Assembly: GCF_963675165.1 (NCBI RefSeq)
Contig: NC_087392.1
Span: 1,689,001-1,753,000, forward strand
Source of the DNA: Halichondria panicea
Lineage: Eukaryota > Porifera > Demospongiae > Suberitida > Halichondriidae
DNA length: 64,000 nt
Direction of reading: 5' to 3'
The notes beneath the pieces are model-generated. The model was not told the origin of the DNA. It ran no database searches and saw only the letters and a list, made by a program, of their open reading frames with translations. Every line of letters begins with the position of its first letter. The stretch's first letter is position 1. Below are positions 34,706 to 45,416 of the stretch, in pieces. Position numbers and translations under genes: made by a program.

Positions 34706-34954
34706 CTTGTACGCTTGGGTTTATAAAGTAGCTCTGGCTTTTAATATCATCCCCAACTCTGTCATCCACATGGCCTTCAGACTAGACACACCCACCAATA
34801 ATAATATTGCTTAGCAATAATTTTAACAACACAGATAAACTTAATAACAATCCATTTATGACACGTTGTGCACAGTGCAGTGTTTACAACACTTAAAAAA
34901 AGTGAGAGCTAATAGATCTAACCGTACAGTACAGATATAAAAAGAATATCTTTT

Positions 34955-35596
34955 TCACTTTTTGGTAGAACTGCAAAAAAAAGAAAGAAAGGCAGTTATA
35001 CAATTGGGCAACAACATTCTTAGCTGTAACTTACTGATGATGTATCACTCTGCCTAACTGAGTGAGCTGGGTTGCCTCGTTCGTGAAATGACACGCAAAC
35101 AGGAGCATGTTTCGAGGCTGAACCTTTATCGCAAACCTCATGAACAGTGCGGAGTAGATACACAGTGCTAGGGAGGATGGAGAGGATAACAAGAGGACAC
35201 ATACAACGAACAAATTTCAAAGCTTTACCGACTGTCATCTTTGGGCTGATGATCTCCGGGTCTTTCTTCATGTCAGCCATAGCAGCTAGAGGCAGTCCCC
35301 AGTTGGCAACAGGACCCCAAAAATGCTGAAATGGGTCAAGCAATACATTAACACACAGTTCTATGCTAGCTCTATACTAGAGCTCAAGCTACTTACTGTG
35401 CTGTGGAAGGGGAGTTGCAATTTAATACAGCCAATGGTGAGTGACATCAGATGGTGTGTGTGTGTGTGTGTGTACGTGTGTTTGTGGTGTTCAAACGGAA
35501 TTTTACACAAGTACAAAACGTAACAGCTTACCTCATAAAATACTCCCTGGTTTCTTTGCTCTTCAGCTTGTTAATAGCACGCCTGACAGCCATCAT
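34955..35596 (-). CDS. MPC1: Mitochondrial pyruvate carrier 1, with a 4-nt microexon
   Basis: Five exons on the minus strand. Exon 1 (35596-35532) encodes [20 protein letters not shown] and ends ATG AG; a 4-nt exon (35400-35397, CACA) follows; exon 3 from 35325 gives [20 protein letters not shown] and [12 protein letters not shown]; exon 4 gives [20 protein letters not shown] and [18 protein letters not shown]; the last exon gives the short tail STKK and stop. These are the MPC1 hallmark blocks, and the microexon restores the conserved S-T before HFWGP. MPC1 pairs with MPC2 (at 8214-9452) in the inner mitochondrial membrane to import pyruvate. The gene lies behind DOP1 on the same strand and is divergent from the FANCG-like gene (254 bp between starts). 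Confidence 0.93.
35397..35400 (-). other. MPC1: 4-nt microexon of MPC1
   Basis: On the minus strand the context reads cttccacag|CACA|gtaagt. The flanking introns are about 131 and 71 nt. Joining exon 1 directly to exon 3 would shift the frame, whereas including CACA yields AGC ACA CAT TTT TGG (STHFW), matching the conserved MPC1 sequence at this point. Confidence 0.85.
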
Positions 35597-35850
35597 GAAA
35601 GGAAGAATGAGAGCCCAGTAGATTATAAACAGTTGTTTGCTATTAAAGTATTAAAGGGGTAATCATCACTGAGGGTAAACATTAAAAATGGAAGTGTGAT
35701 TATTTTCTATAAATGTAATGACCCTTTTCCATAGTTCTAGAATCTAGATTACATGGATATAGATGTAATGACCCTGTCCCATTCTGTATGGGACACATTT
35801 TAATATAGCTTACAAATGACTGTTGGATTCCAGCCATTTTCTAGATCTAG

Positions 35851-38723
35851 ATGTCTTCACAACTGGCCCAAGCTGAGGCACACTTCAGGAGTGGGAGAGT
35901 GGAGGAGTGTGCTCAGCTGCTGGAAGCAGGTAGATCTATCTACTAGGTACTAGGTATGTCCTACAGATTACATTCAGTTGTGTGTGATTGTATGCAGTGT
36001 TGTCTGCAAGTGCCCAGTTCAGCAGAGCACAATGGCGGACCAGTGCGAACCTGTTGGCCTGCAGAATGAAGGTTGGTACCAAACTCAAGCATGCACTTGT
36101 ACACTAACCCTCTCTTCACTTCAGGCCGCCCTGCTCCACGATGATAATGACCAGCTGACATCAGTGCAGAGATTGTATAAATTGCTCTGGGAGAAGATTG
36201 TAGGTACATCTAACTTGTACACATAGATCTACAACATTTGTTTCTAATATCTATTTTCATACACAGGTTTGCCTGTGTCCGGTGGTAGCTTGCTTACTGA
36301 GATGACAGTGACATTCACCCTCTGCCAGCTGGAGCATGTACTCATGTCCAGAGGGCGTCTGATGTCATCCTCTGCCCTCTCCTGTGTGGACTGCCACTGT
36401 CAGAGATGTAAGAACAGCTACATTGTAGGGCTCTGTAATCTCTGTATGAGTTTCATTATATTTATCTAGGTGGACAATTTCCATTCAAATGCAGTTTCTT
36501 ATGAAGAGAGATCGTGTTGACTCAGAATAATTATGTGTTTCTTTTCCCTCTGTAGTGTGTGAGTATTGCGGAGTGGAGTGGGTGGGGCTAACTGCTTCTC
36601 TCCCCCACCTTGTGAGCTGTCTGACTGGACGGAAAGACCTCCTTCTAAAGATGGCCTACCTTGCTGCTGTGCTACTAATGAGGACTTCAGATACTCGGAG
36701 AAAAGGTCGTGCTCTAATGTCTACCCTATTCTCCGACCTCCAGCCACAACAGGAGTCACATGACTTAGTGGACGAGGGATCACATGCTTCAAATGGGATC
36801 AATCTTGCCCTCGCTGTTAAGGATCATCTAAACGCTGATTGTGGTGATCTTCAATACCTCAAAGGTAATTTCATCCCAATTATGATTATTGTGAAACTCA
36901 TTTTGTAGCCTGGCGATTGTTTTGTGATGGAGAGTACACGAAGGTACTCAGTACACTCAGAACAGCCACACCCTCACCCACCACCAATCTGCTACGAGGA
37001 CACTGCCTTGCAAATTTGGTTAGGCAAAGAGTGATAGTGCATAGAAGAAATGGATTTATGTACCTGTATGTGTCAAATGTTCAACCAAAATCCGAAGCCT
37101 AATTATACATAGCTGCGTACATAGACTACTACCACATCCTTCCCTCACAGAGCAAGCCTCAGTCGGCCCAGTGCTGCTACCTGAGTTGTCTCACCTCTCA
37201 CTGTCAAGTGGCCTCTCTCCCAGCCATGACGGCTTCTTGTGCACTGTACAGACATGCCTCCAATACTGAGGCAGAGATGGAAGCCATGACACTCAAACTG
37301 GAGGTAAGGATGCTGTGTTAGTGCTTCCAGAGTTAAATAGAGTATGCTTTCGTCTTTTGGTCTCAAGAATATTTTCATGTACATACTCCTGCGTTAGGCA
37401 ACAACTATAATACAGTATTACCCTATTGTAGGCCCTACGGAGCACATGTGGGTGTGTGGTTGAGGGTGTGCTCTGGTGGCGAGGGGAGGGGCTACACGAT
37501 GACCCAGCGCTGATATCTGATATACAGTGGGCAGAGTCAGCCTACAACACTGCCCTCAGGGCGCTTAAACATAGGAGGTGAATATTCCTGACAATAATTC
37601 TTATACAGGGACTTTTGTTACTTTGTAGATATGAGATGGCCGGGCGTGTGTTGAGGGATCTGCTCGCGTGTGGTCCCCTCTGCCCCCCTCTCCCCCCGTC
37701 TTCCCTTATCCACCTCTTATTGGCCAGAACCCTTCTACTCTCTGGTAACCCCATTGAGGCATGGGAGGTGTGTGAGCGATTGATTGACCATCTCTCCATC
37801 TTGGAGCTAGAGGAGTGTACTCTACACTCTGTGCTAAGTCTCTGTCAGTCACTGTTACTGGGGGCCCTCTCACTGGTTGCCAGGGGGGACTGGGACAAGG
37901 CAAAGTGTAGCTCACACAAGCAAGTGTCTCTTAATTCACTCTAAATTAATTATGTCCACATAAGAACAGCAAGTCTATGGTAGCCATGTTAGTGAATTTC
38001 TTTGTTTTTTTGCATTGTTTTAACAATTATGTTTTGCTTGTACAGGAGTTACCAGGTGTGTGGTTTCCTCATCTCACGACTGAGCCGGGATACAGAGGGA
38101 GTGGCTGATAGTCTGCAACCAGCTGTCCTAGCAATCATGGTTGGAGCAAGTTTATAATGTGTCATGCTAAAGTCTGTGTTTTGTGTAAAGTGCAAATTTG
38201 CTCATACGATGATAATATTTGGTTAATTAGATTTCAATATTCCACTCTTTAGGTGCACTTTAGTATATACTTACGATAATCTCTTACACTCCTAGGAGCT
38301 GAACCTGGTATTGATGGCTGGCCTATGTGTGGGAGGAGGGGAACGAGATAAAGCACTCTCTCTGCTCACTACCACCGTCTCCCTCACACCCACACCCTCA
38401 CTTCTCACACTCTACAACTACGCCCTACTACTGACACAACGAGGCAAGCTGAAGGAGGCGGCTAACAGCTGGCTAGGGAAGCGTGGCCAGTTGCCGAGCA
38501 ATAAGACCGAGGCTCGACATATGATTGTTGATAAGAAGAAATCGGCCAACCCTGGGTAAGTGTAATGTTAATATTAATATTTATGGTTGCACGCCTTTGC
38601 TGAACTATATCCGACATGATATGCATGTAATAATTTGACTGGTGTGTGATTTATCAATGCAGGGACTTTGAGCGTTTTGATGTGGCCATGCTGAGAGTGT
38701 GGATCAGACAATGCTCTAGCTAG
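35851..38723 (+). CDS. FANCG: TPR-repeat protein, probable Fanconi anaemia core-complex subunit FANCG
   Basis: About eleven exons, roughly 600 residues, starting MSSQLAQAEAHFRSGRVEEC, all-helical with TPR-like pairs. Blocks in order include QFSRAQWRTSANLLACRM, LQYLKAWRLFCDGEYTKVLS, LYRHASNTEAEMEAMTLKLE, LLARTLLLSGNPIEAWEVCE and LYNYALLLTQRGKLKEAANS, ending VWIRQCSS. Their order, spacing and length resemble human FANCG, for example the xSRLYxxxGDTxAELESLxLLxEAL and xLLQTLKRLDRRDEATALWx positions of that protein as I recall it. FANCG scaffolds the FA core complex that ubiquitinates FANCD2-FANCI at interstrand crosslinks. The similarity is at the limit of what can be judged by eye; another TPR scaffold is possible. 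One junction (36200/36267) needs a donor at gtag|gtacat to stay open. MRPS9 follows on the same strand after 134 bp. Confidence 0.55.
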
Positions 38724-38857
38724 ACCATGTAGACTAGTCACATATAATATTGTTGTGCAGCCTCAATTTGCATAACAATATTCATGACAATGTATCATTA
38801 ATTTCGTATCACCCACGTGGCCTGGTGGTTGTGTGTCTTTTGGTAGAAGTTGATGAA

Positions 38858-40776
38858 ATGGTGCTGCTAAGGCTACTCCAGGGGAGATGGGGGTGTGTGG
38901 AGGTCACTCTGGTCAGAAACATCATGAGACGGAGGGCTCTCACAACTGCAGTAAGAGTGCCCATTTATGTACAATGTAGCTCTATGATGGTAGATCAATG
39001 TCATAATCCCAGTGGATGATGAGGATTGCTGTGCATTTCCTCCATTGCTACTGTTGAAAACAGTTGGTCTATATCCCATGGTACATATGTGTTCTATTCC
39101 AACCTCAGTCACATGACTCTCATCCTGAGCCCAAGTCAGAGGAGGTGAGGGTGGAGCCATCAGAAGAAGAATTGTCTGGGGCGGAGCCGTGGATGGTGGA
39201 CGAGCTCCAGCGCTACTATCAGGGTCGCAGGAGATTGGCCGACATGATGGGGGTTCCCCCAAACAAGTTCACCGATAAGGATGTGGAGGATGCTCTACGC
39301 TATCTGTTACCATCCCGACTATTTGCCAGGGATGCACGGCCATCTATGAAGGTATATACTCTGAATCTATATTATTGCTTATGGTAACCGTGTCGTCTGT
39401 TTCTGTAGCATCCATTCAAAATCTTCCCAGAGAGAAAAGGTAATCATTTGTTCATCATTATTTACACCATTACATCATTATTATTTACACCATTACATCA
39501 TTATTATTTTTCTCCAGAGGCATTGTTCGGTAGGAAGGGACGTCCATTGGATGCTGGTTTCTACACTGGTTCCCCTGCATATCATTCGTTAGTTTACCAG
39601 ATCTTTGAGAAGGGGGCGGAGTTAGCTGCATCCGTGGAGGTAGCAAAGGAAGTGAAGGAGTTATTGGAGGCGACAGAGAAAGAGACTAAAGATGAGTCAG
39701 CAGATACCTCAAGCCCGAATGACATAACAGAGTTACCAGATAAAGAGGCGGAGTTATCCCCCACCACACAACCAGAGGAGAGTGAGGAAGAGACATTATC
39801 ATTATCAAATGATGTGCATAAGACTTGGATCAAGAAGGACGCAATGGAGAATGTTATTGCAGAGGAGCTCTCTGACAAACAGGTAAGGCTACAGTACTCC
39901 TTGTCTTGCCGAAGTTCACTCTGATTCTCTCTCCAGTACACTGATCTGATTGGACGCCTCTCAGCACTGGCCTCCCATTCTAAGAGCTCAACAATCTCAT
40001 CATTTCTCGATACCTATCGTCAGCCTATATTTTCCTATCGCTCCATAAGTCACGCCCCCACTCCTTCGGCAGATGGCTCTGTGCTAGCTGTCGGGAAGAG
40101 AAAGACAGCAACAGCTGTGGTCACTCTGCGTCCGGGGGCAGGGGTCATCTCTGTCAACAAGAAGACGTTTGCTGATTACTTCCCTCGGGCGGAGGACAGA
40201 CATCAGGTGCTCTACCCGATGCAGGTGACGGAACTGTTGGGAAAGTATGACATCACTGCCACTGTGAGAGGAGGTGGAGCTACAGGTGCAGTGTTGGTTG
40301 AAACCGTTGAGATGTAGCTACTTTTGATTCCCCACAAAACTTGAGTCTCTAGTAGCGCTCTATGACATGCGTTTAGATCAAAGATGGTTAAAAAAATGAG
40401 ACCAAATGACTTTGTGGGTTACTCATTTTATACCGTGTTGCAGGTTAAGGTTTAGAATGTACATTTGAAATCAGACCTCCCAAATTCAAGTTACGAGAAT
40501 GATGTTTGTTCTCCCAGGTCAGTCTGGTGCCATGCGTCTGGGCATCAGTAAAGCACTGCTGGGGTTTCCTGGTAGCCATAGCGATGTGCTGGAGTCGAAG
40601 GGGTTGTTGGTGAGGGATCCTCGCATGGTGGAAAGGAAGAAACCTGGTCAGAAGAAAGCTAGGAAGAAGTTCGCTTGGTGAGTGTTTCTTTAAAATACAT
40701 GTTTGAAGTGATATTATTTTATTATGATTATCGTTGCCCCACCCCCCACCCACACACATGCAGGGTTAAGAGATAG
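38858..40776 (+). CDS. MRPS9: Mitochondrial small ribosomal subunit protein uS9m
   Basis: Six or seven exons. The N-terminus [20 protein letters not shown] followed by [10 protein letters not shown] looks like a mitochondrial presequence. The mitochondria-specific middle region contains [11 protein letters not shown] and [16 protein letters not shown], then a charged linker. The uS9 core follows: [56 protein letters not shown], and the terminal [17 protein letters not shown] (family ending, basic and entering the P-site region). The last exon encodes only the final residues (VKR, stop) and its acceptor region is tandemly duplicated. The gene converges on PAXBP1. Confidence 0.93.
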
Positions 40777-40892
40777 CCAGCTTTACACTCGAAAGACTGT
40801 CACTGTCTGTACATTTTATGTGTCCTAGGTTAAGAGATAGCCAGCTTTATACTCGAAAGACTGTCACTGTCTGTACATTTTATGTGTCCTAG
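40765..40892 (+). repeat. 64-bp tandem duplication covering the last exon of MRPS9
   Basis: Copies 40765-40828 and 40829-40892 differ at one base. Each starts gttaagagatag, the coding end of uS9m, and ends gtgtcctag. The end of copy 1 therefore forms a second potential acceptor (tgtcctag) immediately before copy 2. Confidence 0.97.
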
Positions 40893-41033
40893 GCTCCTAG
40901 CTATATATTATAGATAGTAATGCAAAGTTATTTATGCAAATTCCATTCAGATCGATATTGTCACATGAGTTGTCACATGAGTTGCAGAAATAATTCAATT
41001 GCCAATAACATCTTTAATCATGTATATATATGT

Positions 41034-44000
41034 TCATGTTTGCGGAGTAAAGTTCTTGAGGTTGTGCTCAATCACTTCCGTTGCTTCACTGTGAGCTTGG
41101 ACTGTCTGTAAACAGCTGACCAGTCTCTGAATGGACGACCTGTGTGTGAGGGGGGGGGGGGGGGGGGAGGGTTAAAATACTATACATAATTATGTCATTG
41201 TAAAGCATTTCACGACTTTAGAAATTCAACAAACACAATCTTTGGGATTTTTGGATCATTAAACTAACGTTGCATGAGATGTTCTACTAACTATAAGATT
41301 ACACAATGCCATGACCAACCAATCACCTTGTAGTGTTCCTCTCCACATTGTTCTGACCAGCAGCTGCCCTGTCCAGACATTCCACCAGGTGGACAATGTA
41401 TCGAACCAGACCCTCCAGTGGGCGTGTCACCACACTCCCGTCAGAGTACCAGGAGGCGGGCAAGAGAGAAACAAGCTGTGGGGGGTGGGGGGGCACGATA
41501 TGTTAATACTGTAGTCTTTCAGTACAATTTTAGCTAGCGCACTGGGTTGTAGGTAGCGGCAAATTGGAATACTGGTAACCATGGCTGACCTGAGTGGTTT
41601 TGTCCACTGAGAGATGGGACACGGGGCTGTTCTGTAGAGAGAGGAGGAGGTACCTGTATAGAGGGTAGGAGAGGAGGGGGTCAGGTGACATATGCTACCT
41701 GTATAGAGGGGGTCAGGTGACATATGGTATCTATATAGAGGGGGTCAGGTGACATATGCTACCTGTATAGAGGGGGTCAGGTGACATATGGTATCTATAT
41801 AGAGGGGGTCAGGTGACATATGCTACCTGTATAGAGGGGGTCAGGTGACATATGCTACCTGTATAGAGGGGGTCAGGTGACATATGGTATCTATATAGAG
41901 GGGGTCAGGTGACATATGCTACCTGTATAGAGGGGGTCAGGTGACATATGGTATCTATATAGAGGGGTCAGGTGACATGGAAACAACTAGGATTATCACA
42001 AGCTGCTCATCTATACACATGATATGTATGCACATACAAATTGTACACAGTAACAAGGCCTACATGTTGAGAGGGGGGGGGGGGGGAGTACAGTTTTGGG
42101 AAAATTGGAGGGCAAGACAGATATTCGTGTACAATTATTTGTGTACAATTATTGGGCATGCTCTCACAAAATGTTCACATTTGATGCATAATTCTCAGAC
42201 TAATTTGGAAGGTTGTAGCAAAACTAGTTTGCACAGACAAGTTCTCTGTGGTGCATTCTCAGGTGCTACTTCAAATGCATATGCTCACCTGTTGAGTAGC
42301 CCATCCAACACCAGCTCCTGGAGAGTGTCCACATCAATGAGCCCCGCCCACTTGGTGATATTGCCTAATAGTTTGAGACAGCTCCAAAATTGCCGATGAT
42401 AGAATAACGCCTTCGGTGAAGTAGGATTCTCCATTTGCCTGTGGGGGGGGGGAGAGGATGGAATTATTGAAGAAACTCTAATGTTAATGTAAGCTCCGTG
42501 AAGCACATAGAAACTAATCCCTGAAATCGGACGCCTCAACAAAACGACACTCTCCATAGGTCCTACAAAAGGGTTCGTATGCATATGTATAATTATGTGG
42601 GGAGTCGACGCTACACTTACTTTGTGGCAAACAAGGGAACAAAGACGTCTCCATTAATGGCCTGTCTCAGTCTGACTGTGGCTGCGTTGACGAGAGCCTG
42701 ACCATTCTTCTCACGGGCGGAGAGTGTGGGGTAGTCCTCAAACAAGGTCTGGATCAGCAAGACTAGTCGTCCAGTCTGGCTGGTGGAGAGAGGGTCCCAA
42801 GCATTCTGCACAAGAGCTGGGGAGGATCAACACAGTACAGTGTATAATGCACACTTTATAGTACAACACAGTACCAATACACACTGTATGGTTGGATAAG
42901 AATGCAACGATATCGAGTAAGAGAGAGCCTTTCTCGTGTTGACAAAATGGGAGTACAAAGACGTCTGAGGCGAGCCTTGCACTGTAGGCCATTATCAAAC
43001 ACAATCTCACCCGTTAATTTGGGTAACACAGCTTTCTCCACGATGTTTGGTATGAGTAGAATATCCTCATCGTCTCTTTCCGGCTCTGCCCCTTCTAAGA
43101 AGCCATAGAACATAAGCACATTGAACCAACGAGCGTCCTCCAGCACTCCACCCTCGTCGTTGAGGGGGTTCCATGAGAGGAGCTCCAGACGAACAAACGG
43201 AGAAAATAGTTTGGGGAGACAGAAAGAGAGGTAGGCCTGAGAGTAAGAGGAGGGGAAGCTGAACTTCCACTGTTCCAGATGAGCCTTGATGGAGGAGACA
43301 TCACTGAACTCTTCCTTCACGTCAGAGAAGACACCCTCGCGTTTTGAGAGGACACGATCTGAGGAAACAAAGTTTAGCATTCAATAGAGTCTCGTAAATG
43401 TGCTAATGGATATCTTTATACCCTATCTAAAACCGTAGAGGTACATATCTAGATAATCTTTGAACGGCCATAACTTTAGTTCCGTTGCCTTTCAGATGAT
43501 GTGTTAAAATCTGGAAATTGTGGCCCGTTCTAAATTTGAAATTTGAAATTTGAGCATACTGTACCTTCTGAACGGGCTCCTTCTAAGCTTTCAGAATTTG
43601 GACCATAAAAACTCTAGTTATAGAGCCGATTCTAGTACTTTCAAAACGAAGGAGACCTGGCGCAAATATCTAGAGAGGATCACGCTCCTACAGTATTACA
43701 CACATGTACATGTACGCAATGAGGTCGTACCAATATCGTTCTTGAACTTGACTCTGTTTGTCTCCAATAGCTCATCATCAGAGGACATGCCGTCATGGTG
43801 ATTGACCACACCTCTCTCCCTCCTAGCCTCCCTGCGTCTCCTCTGTCGGCCCTCTCTCTCTACCACACGAGTTTTGTGGGCAGGGTCAATGGGTGTGGTC
43901 ACAGCACACTCGGCAGACATATCTTTCACGTCCTGACGACGTCTCTCCACTCGCAACTCAGTCAGACTGCCCAGAACAGAGTGCACACTTTTTTCCAGTT

Positions 44001-45218
44001 CTTCTATTACAGGGACCTGCATAATAAATAAGTACAATTTTGTTAACTTCCAGACAGAGTGGATCGAATGTGCATACAATTAATTGACTAAGAAACAACA
44101 TTCACTGCAATCAAAGACTAAAATTATTGCAGACAAGAATAAATTTTAGACAACAAACACTCCATCACCTTCTCAGTGAGACAGCTGAGCAGATCTTTCA
44201 TGTACCCCCGGGTCTCCTGGTAAAACTGGTACTCGATGGACCCCCTACTGATGTGGTCCTCTAGACCCCCCACCTCTTGATCAGCTGTCATAATATCACT
44301 CTCCATCTCCTCTAATCGTATCTCGTGTTTCCTGTGGAGAGAACGAAGCTCTGATAGCTGCTGGCTCAGACGTGACTTGAGTGTTTCCACGGTAATTGGT
44401 ACAAGGATATCTGGAATGCTGGCTACAGGAGGTTGACTTGTCGTCACATAACTTTCGGTTTCAGTTTGCCCCAGGCTGTAACTCTGACGTGGCCGAGTGA
44501 CATCGGACACAACACATCCCTTCACTGCTTTGTTGATTTGTTCCTCAACGAATCTATCCTCATCCGAACCACTTCCCGCTTCCTCCATCGCTGTGAGCAC
44601 CTGCATCTGTCGCGACACTTCTGCTCGCTTACCAAACTTGCCACGCTCCTCTCCATCACTCTCATCGGACTTGTCATACTCGTCTTCCCTAACGAGGCGG
44701 GACTTCCCCTTAGCTCGTCCAGTCTCCTTCTCATTAGAATCCAAGGACATAAAATCGTTCCCTGCAGCTGCCGGCTGACCGCCTGTCTTTCTTGCCAACT
44801 CTCTCTGTTTCCTAGCAGCGTGAATGAGAGCATTATCAGGTATCACCCCAACACTGATCCGGTGAGATATAGAGGAAAGAGCACTCTCTTGCTCAGAGTC
44901 ACTCGAATCATTAGGCTCCACCTTCTCCATCACTCGTTGTAGCTCCTCCTTACGTTTCTGTTCTTCAAGTTTCCTCGCTGTTCGTTTTGCATGATTTGAT
45001 TTCTTCACTTTGAATTCGGTACCATCGCCTAAGTCTTCATTGTCAAAACTGAGAAGCGATTTTGGTACGGTGCTGGGGGTTGCCGTAGCAACTCGGACAG
45101 ACGTCTCTTCGCATGTGGTGGGATGATCGGGGGGAGCTGATTCGTCATCTTCTAGACTGTGTATAACTTTCTTGCGGAACTGTCTTTTAGATGCCTTCTT
45201 TTTAGAGAAGAGACTCAT
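41034..45218 (-). CDS. PAXBP1: PAXBP1/GCFC-family nuclear protein
   Basis: Minus-strand gene with a large first exon (45218 to about 44165) starting MSLFSKKKASKRQFRKKV, with a charged, Ser/Glu-rich region, then a coiled-coil segment (LSQQLSELRSLHRKHEIRLE; EMESDIMTADQEVGGLEDHI). Following exons give ERRRQDVKDMSAECAV, the GCF-like block EFSDVSSIKAHLEQWKFSFP, SSYSQAYLSFCLPKLFSPFV, RLELLSWNP, and the C-terminal helical repeats (AWDPLSTSQTGRLVLLIQTL). This is the GCFC1 (PAXBP1)/GCFC2 architecture, proteins tied to the spliceosome and, for PAXBP1, to PAX3/7-dependent transcription. PAXBP1 rather than GCFC2 is inferred from the coiled-coil plus GCFC layout and is not certain. An intron holds a 32-bp minisatellite. 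It shares a 198-bp divergent promoter region with HDAC8. Confidence 0.8.
41651..41978. repeat. 32-bp minisatellite in a PAXBP1 intron
   Basis: About nine copies of ctRtatagagggggtcaggtg + acatat + gctac/ggtat. Two variants, one beginning ctgtatag and ending gctac, the other beginning ctatatag and ending ggtat, mostly alternate, so part of the array has a 64-bp higher-order period. Confidence 0.95.
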
Positions 45219-45416
45219 AACAGGCTGATCTAGACAGTGTGTGTGTGTGTGTGATACATATACAGTATTTATATTTGGGCTAGCTAGAATACTTACAATC
45301 TGTACAGGAGTAACTGTTCCTTGATATATTGGGTCTTGATAAAATATTAAAAATTATTGCACATGTAGATTTTACCAACACAGGTTAGAGTTTAGAGATA
45401 TGACGATATTTACCTG
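45219..45416. promoter_or_regulatory. Divergent PAXBP1/HDAC8 promoter region
   Basis: Only 198 bp separate the two start codons. The region holds a short (GT)n near the PAXBP1 end and is otherwise AT-rich; no TATA box or CpG-rich block is obvious. Both transcripts must start here, so a shared bidirectional promoter is likely. Confidence 0.5.

Noticed and set aside
41651-41978. CRISPR-like regular repeat array
   Set aside because: The 32-bp units are directly contiguous with no unique spacers, and the host is a eukaryote; it is a minisatellite. The same holds for 61125-61735.
44433-44942. 169-residue plus-strand ORF inside PAXBP1
   Set aside because: It lies antisense to the coding first exon of PAXBP1, which has clear family features; a shadow frame.
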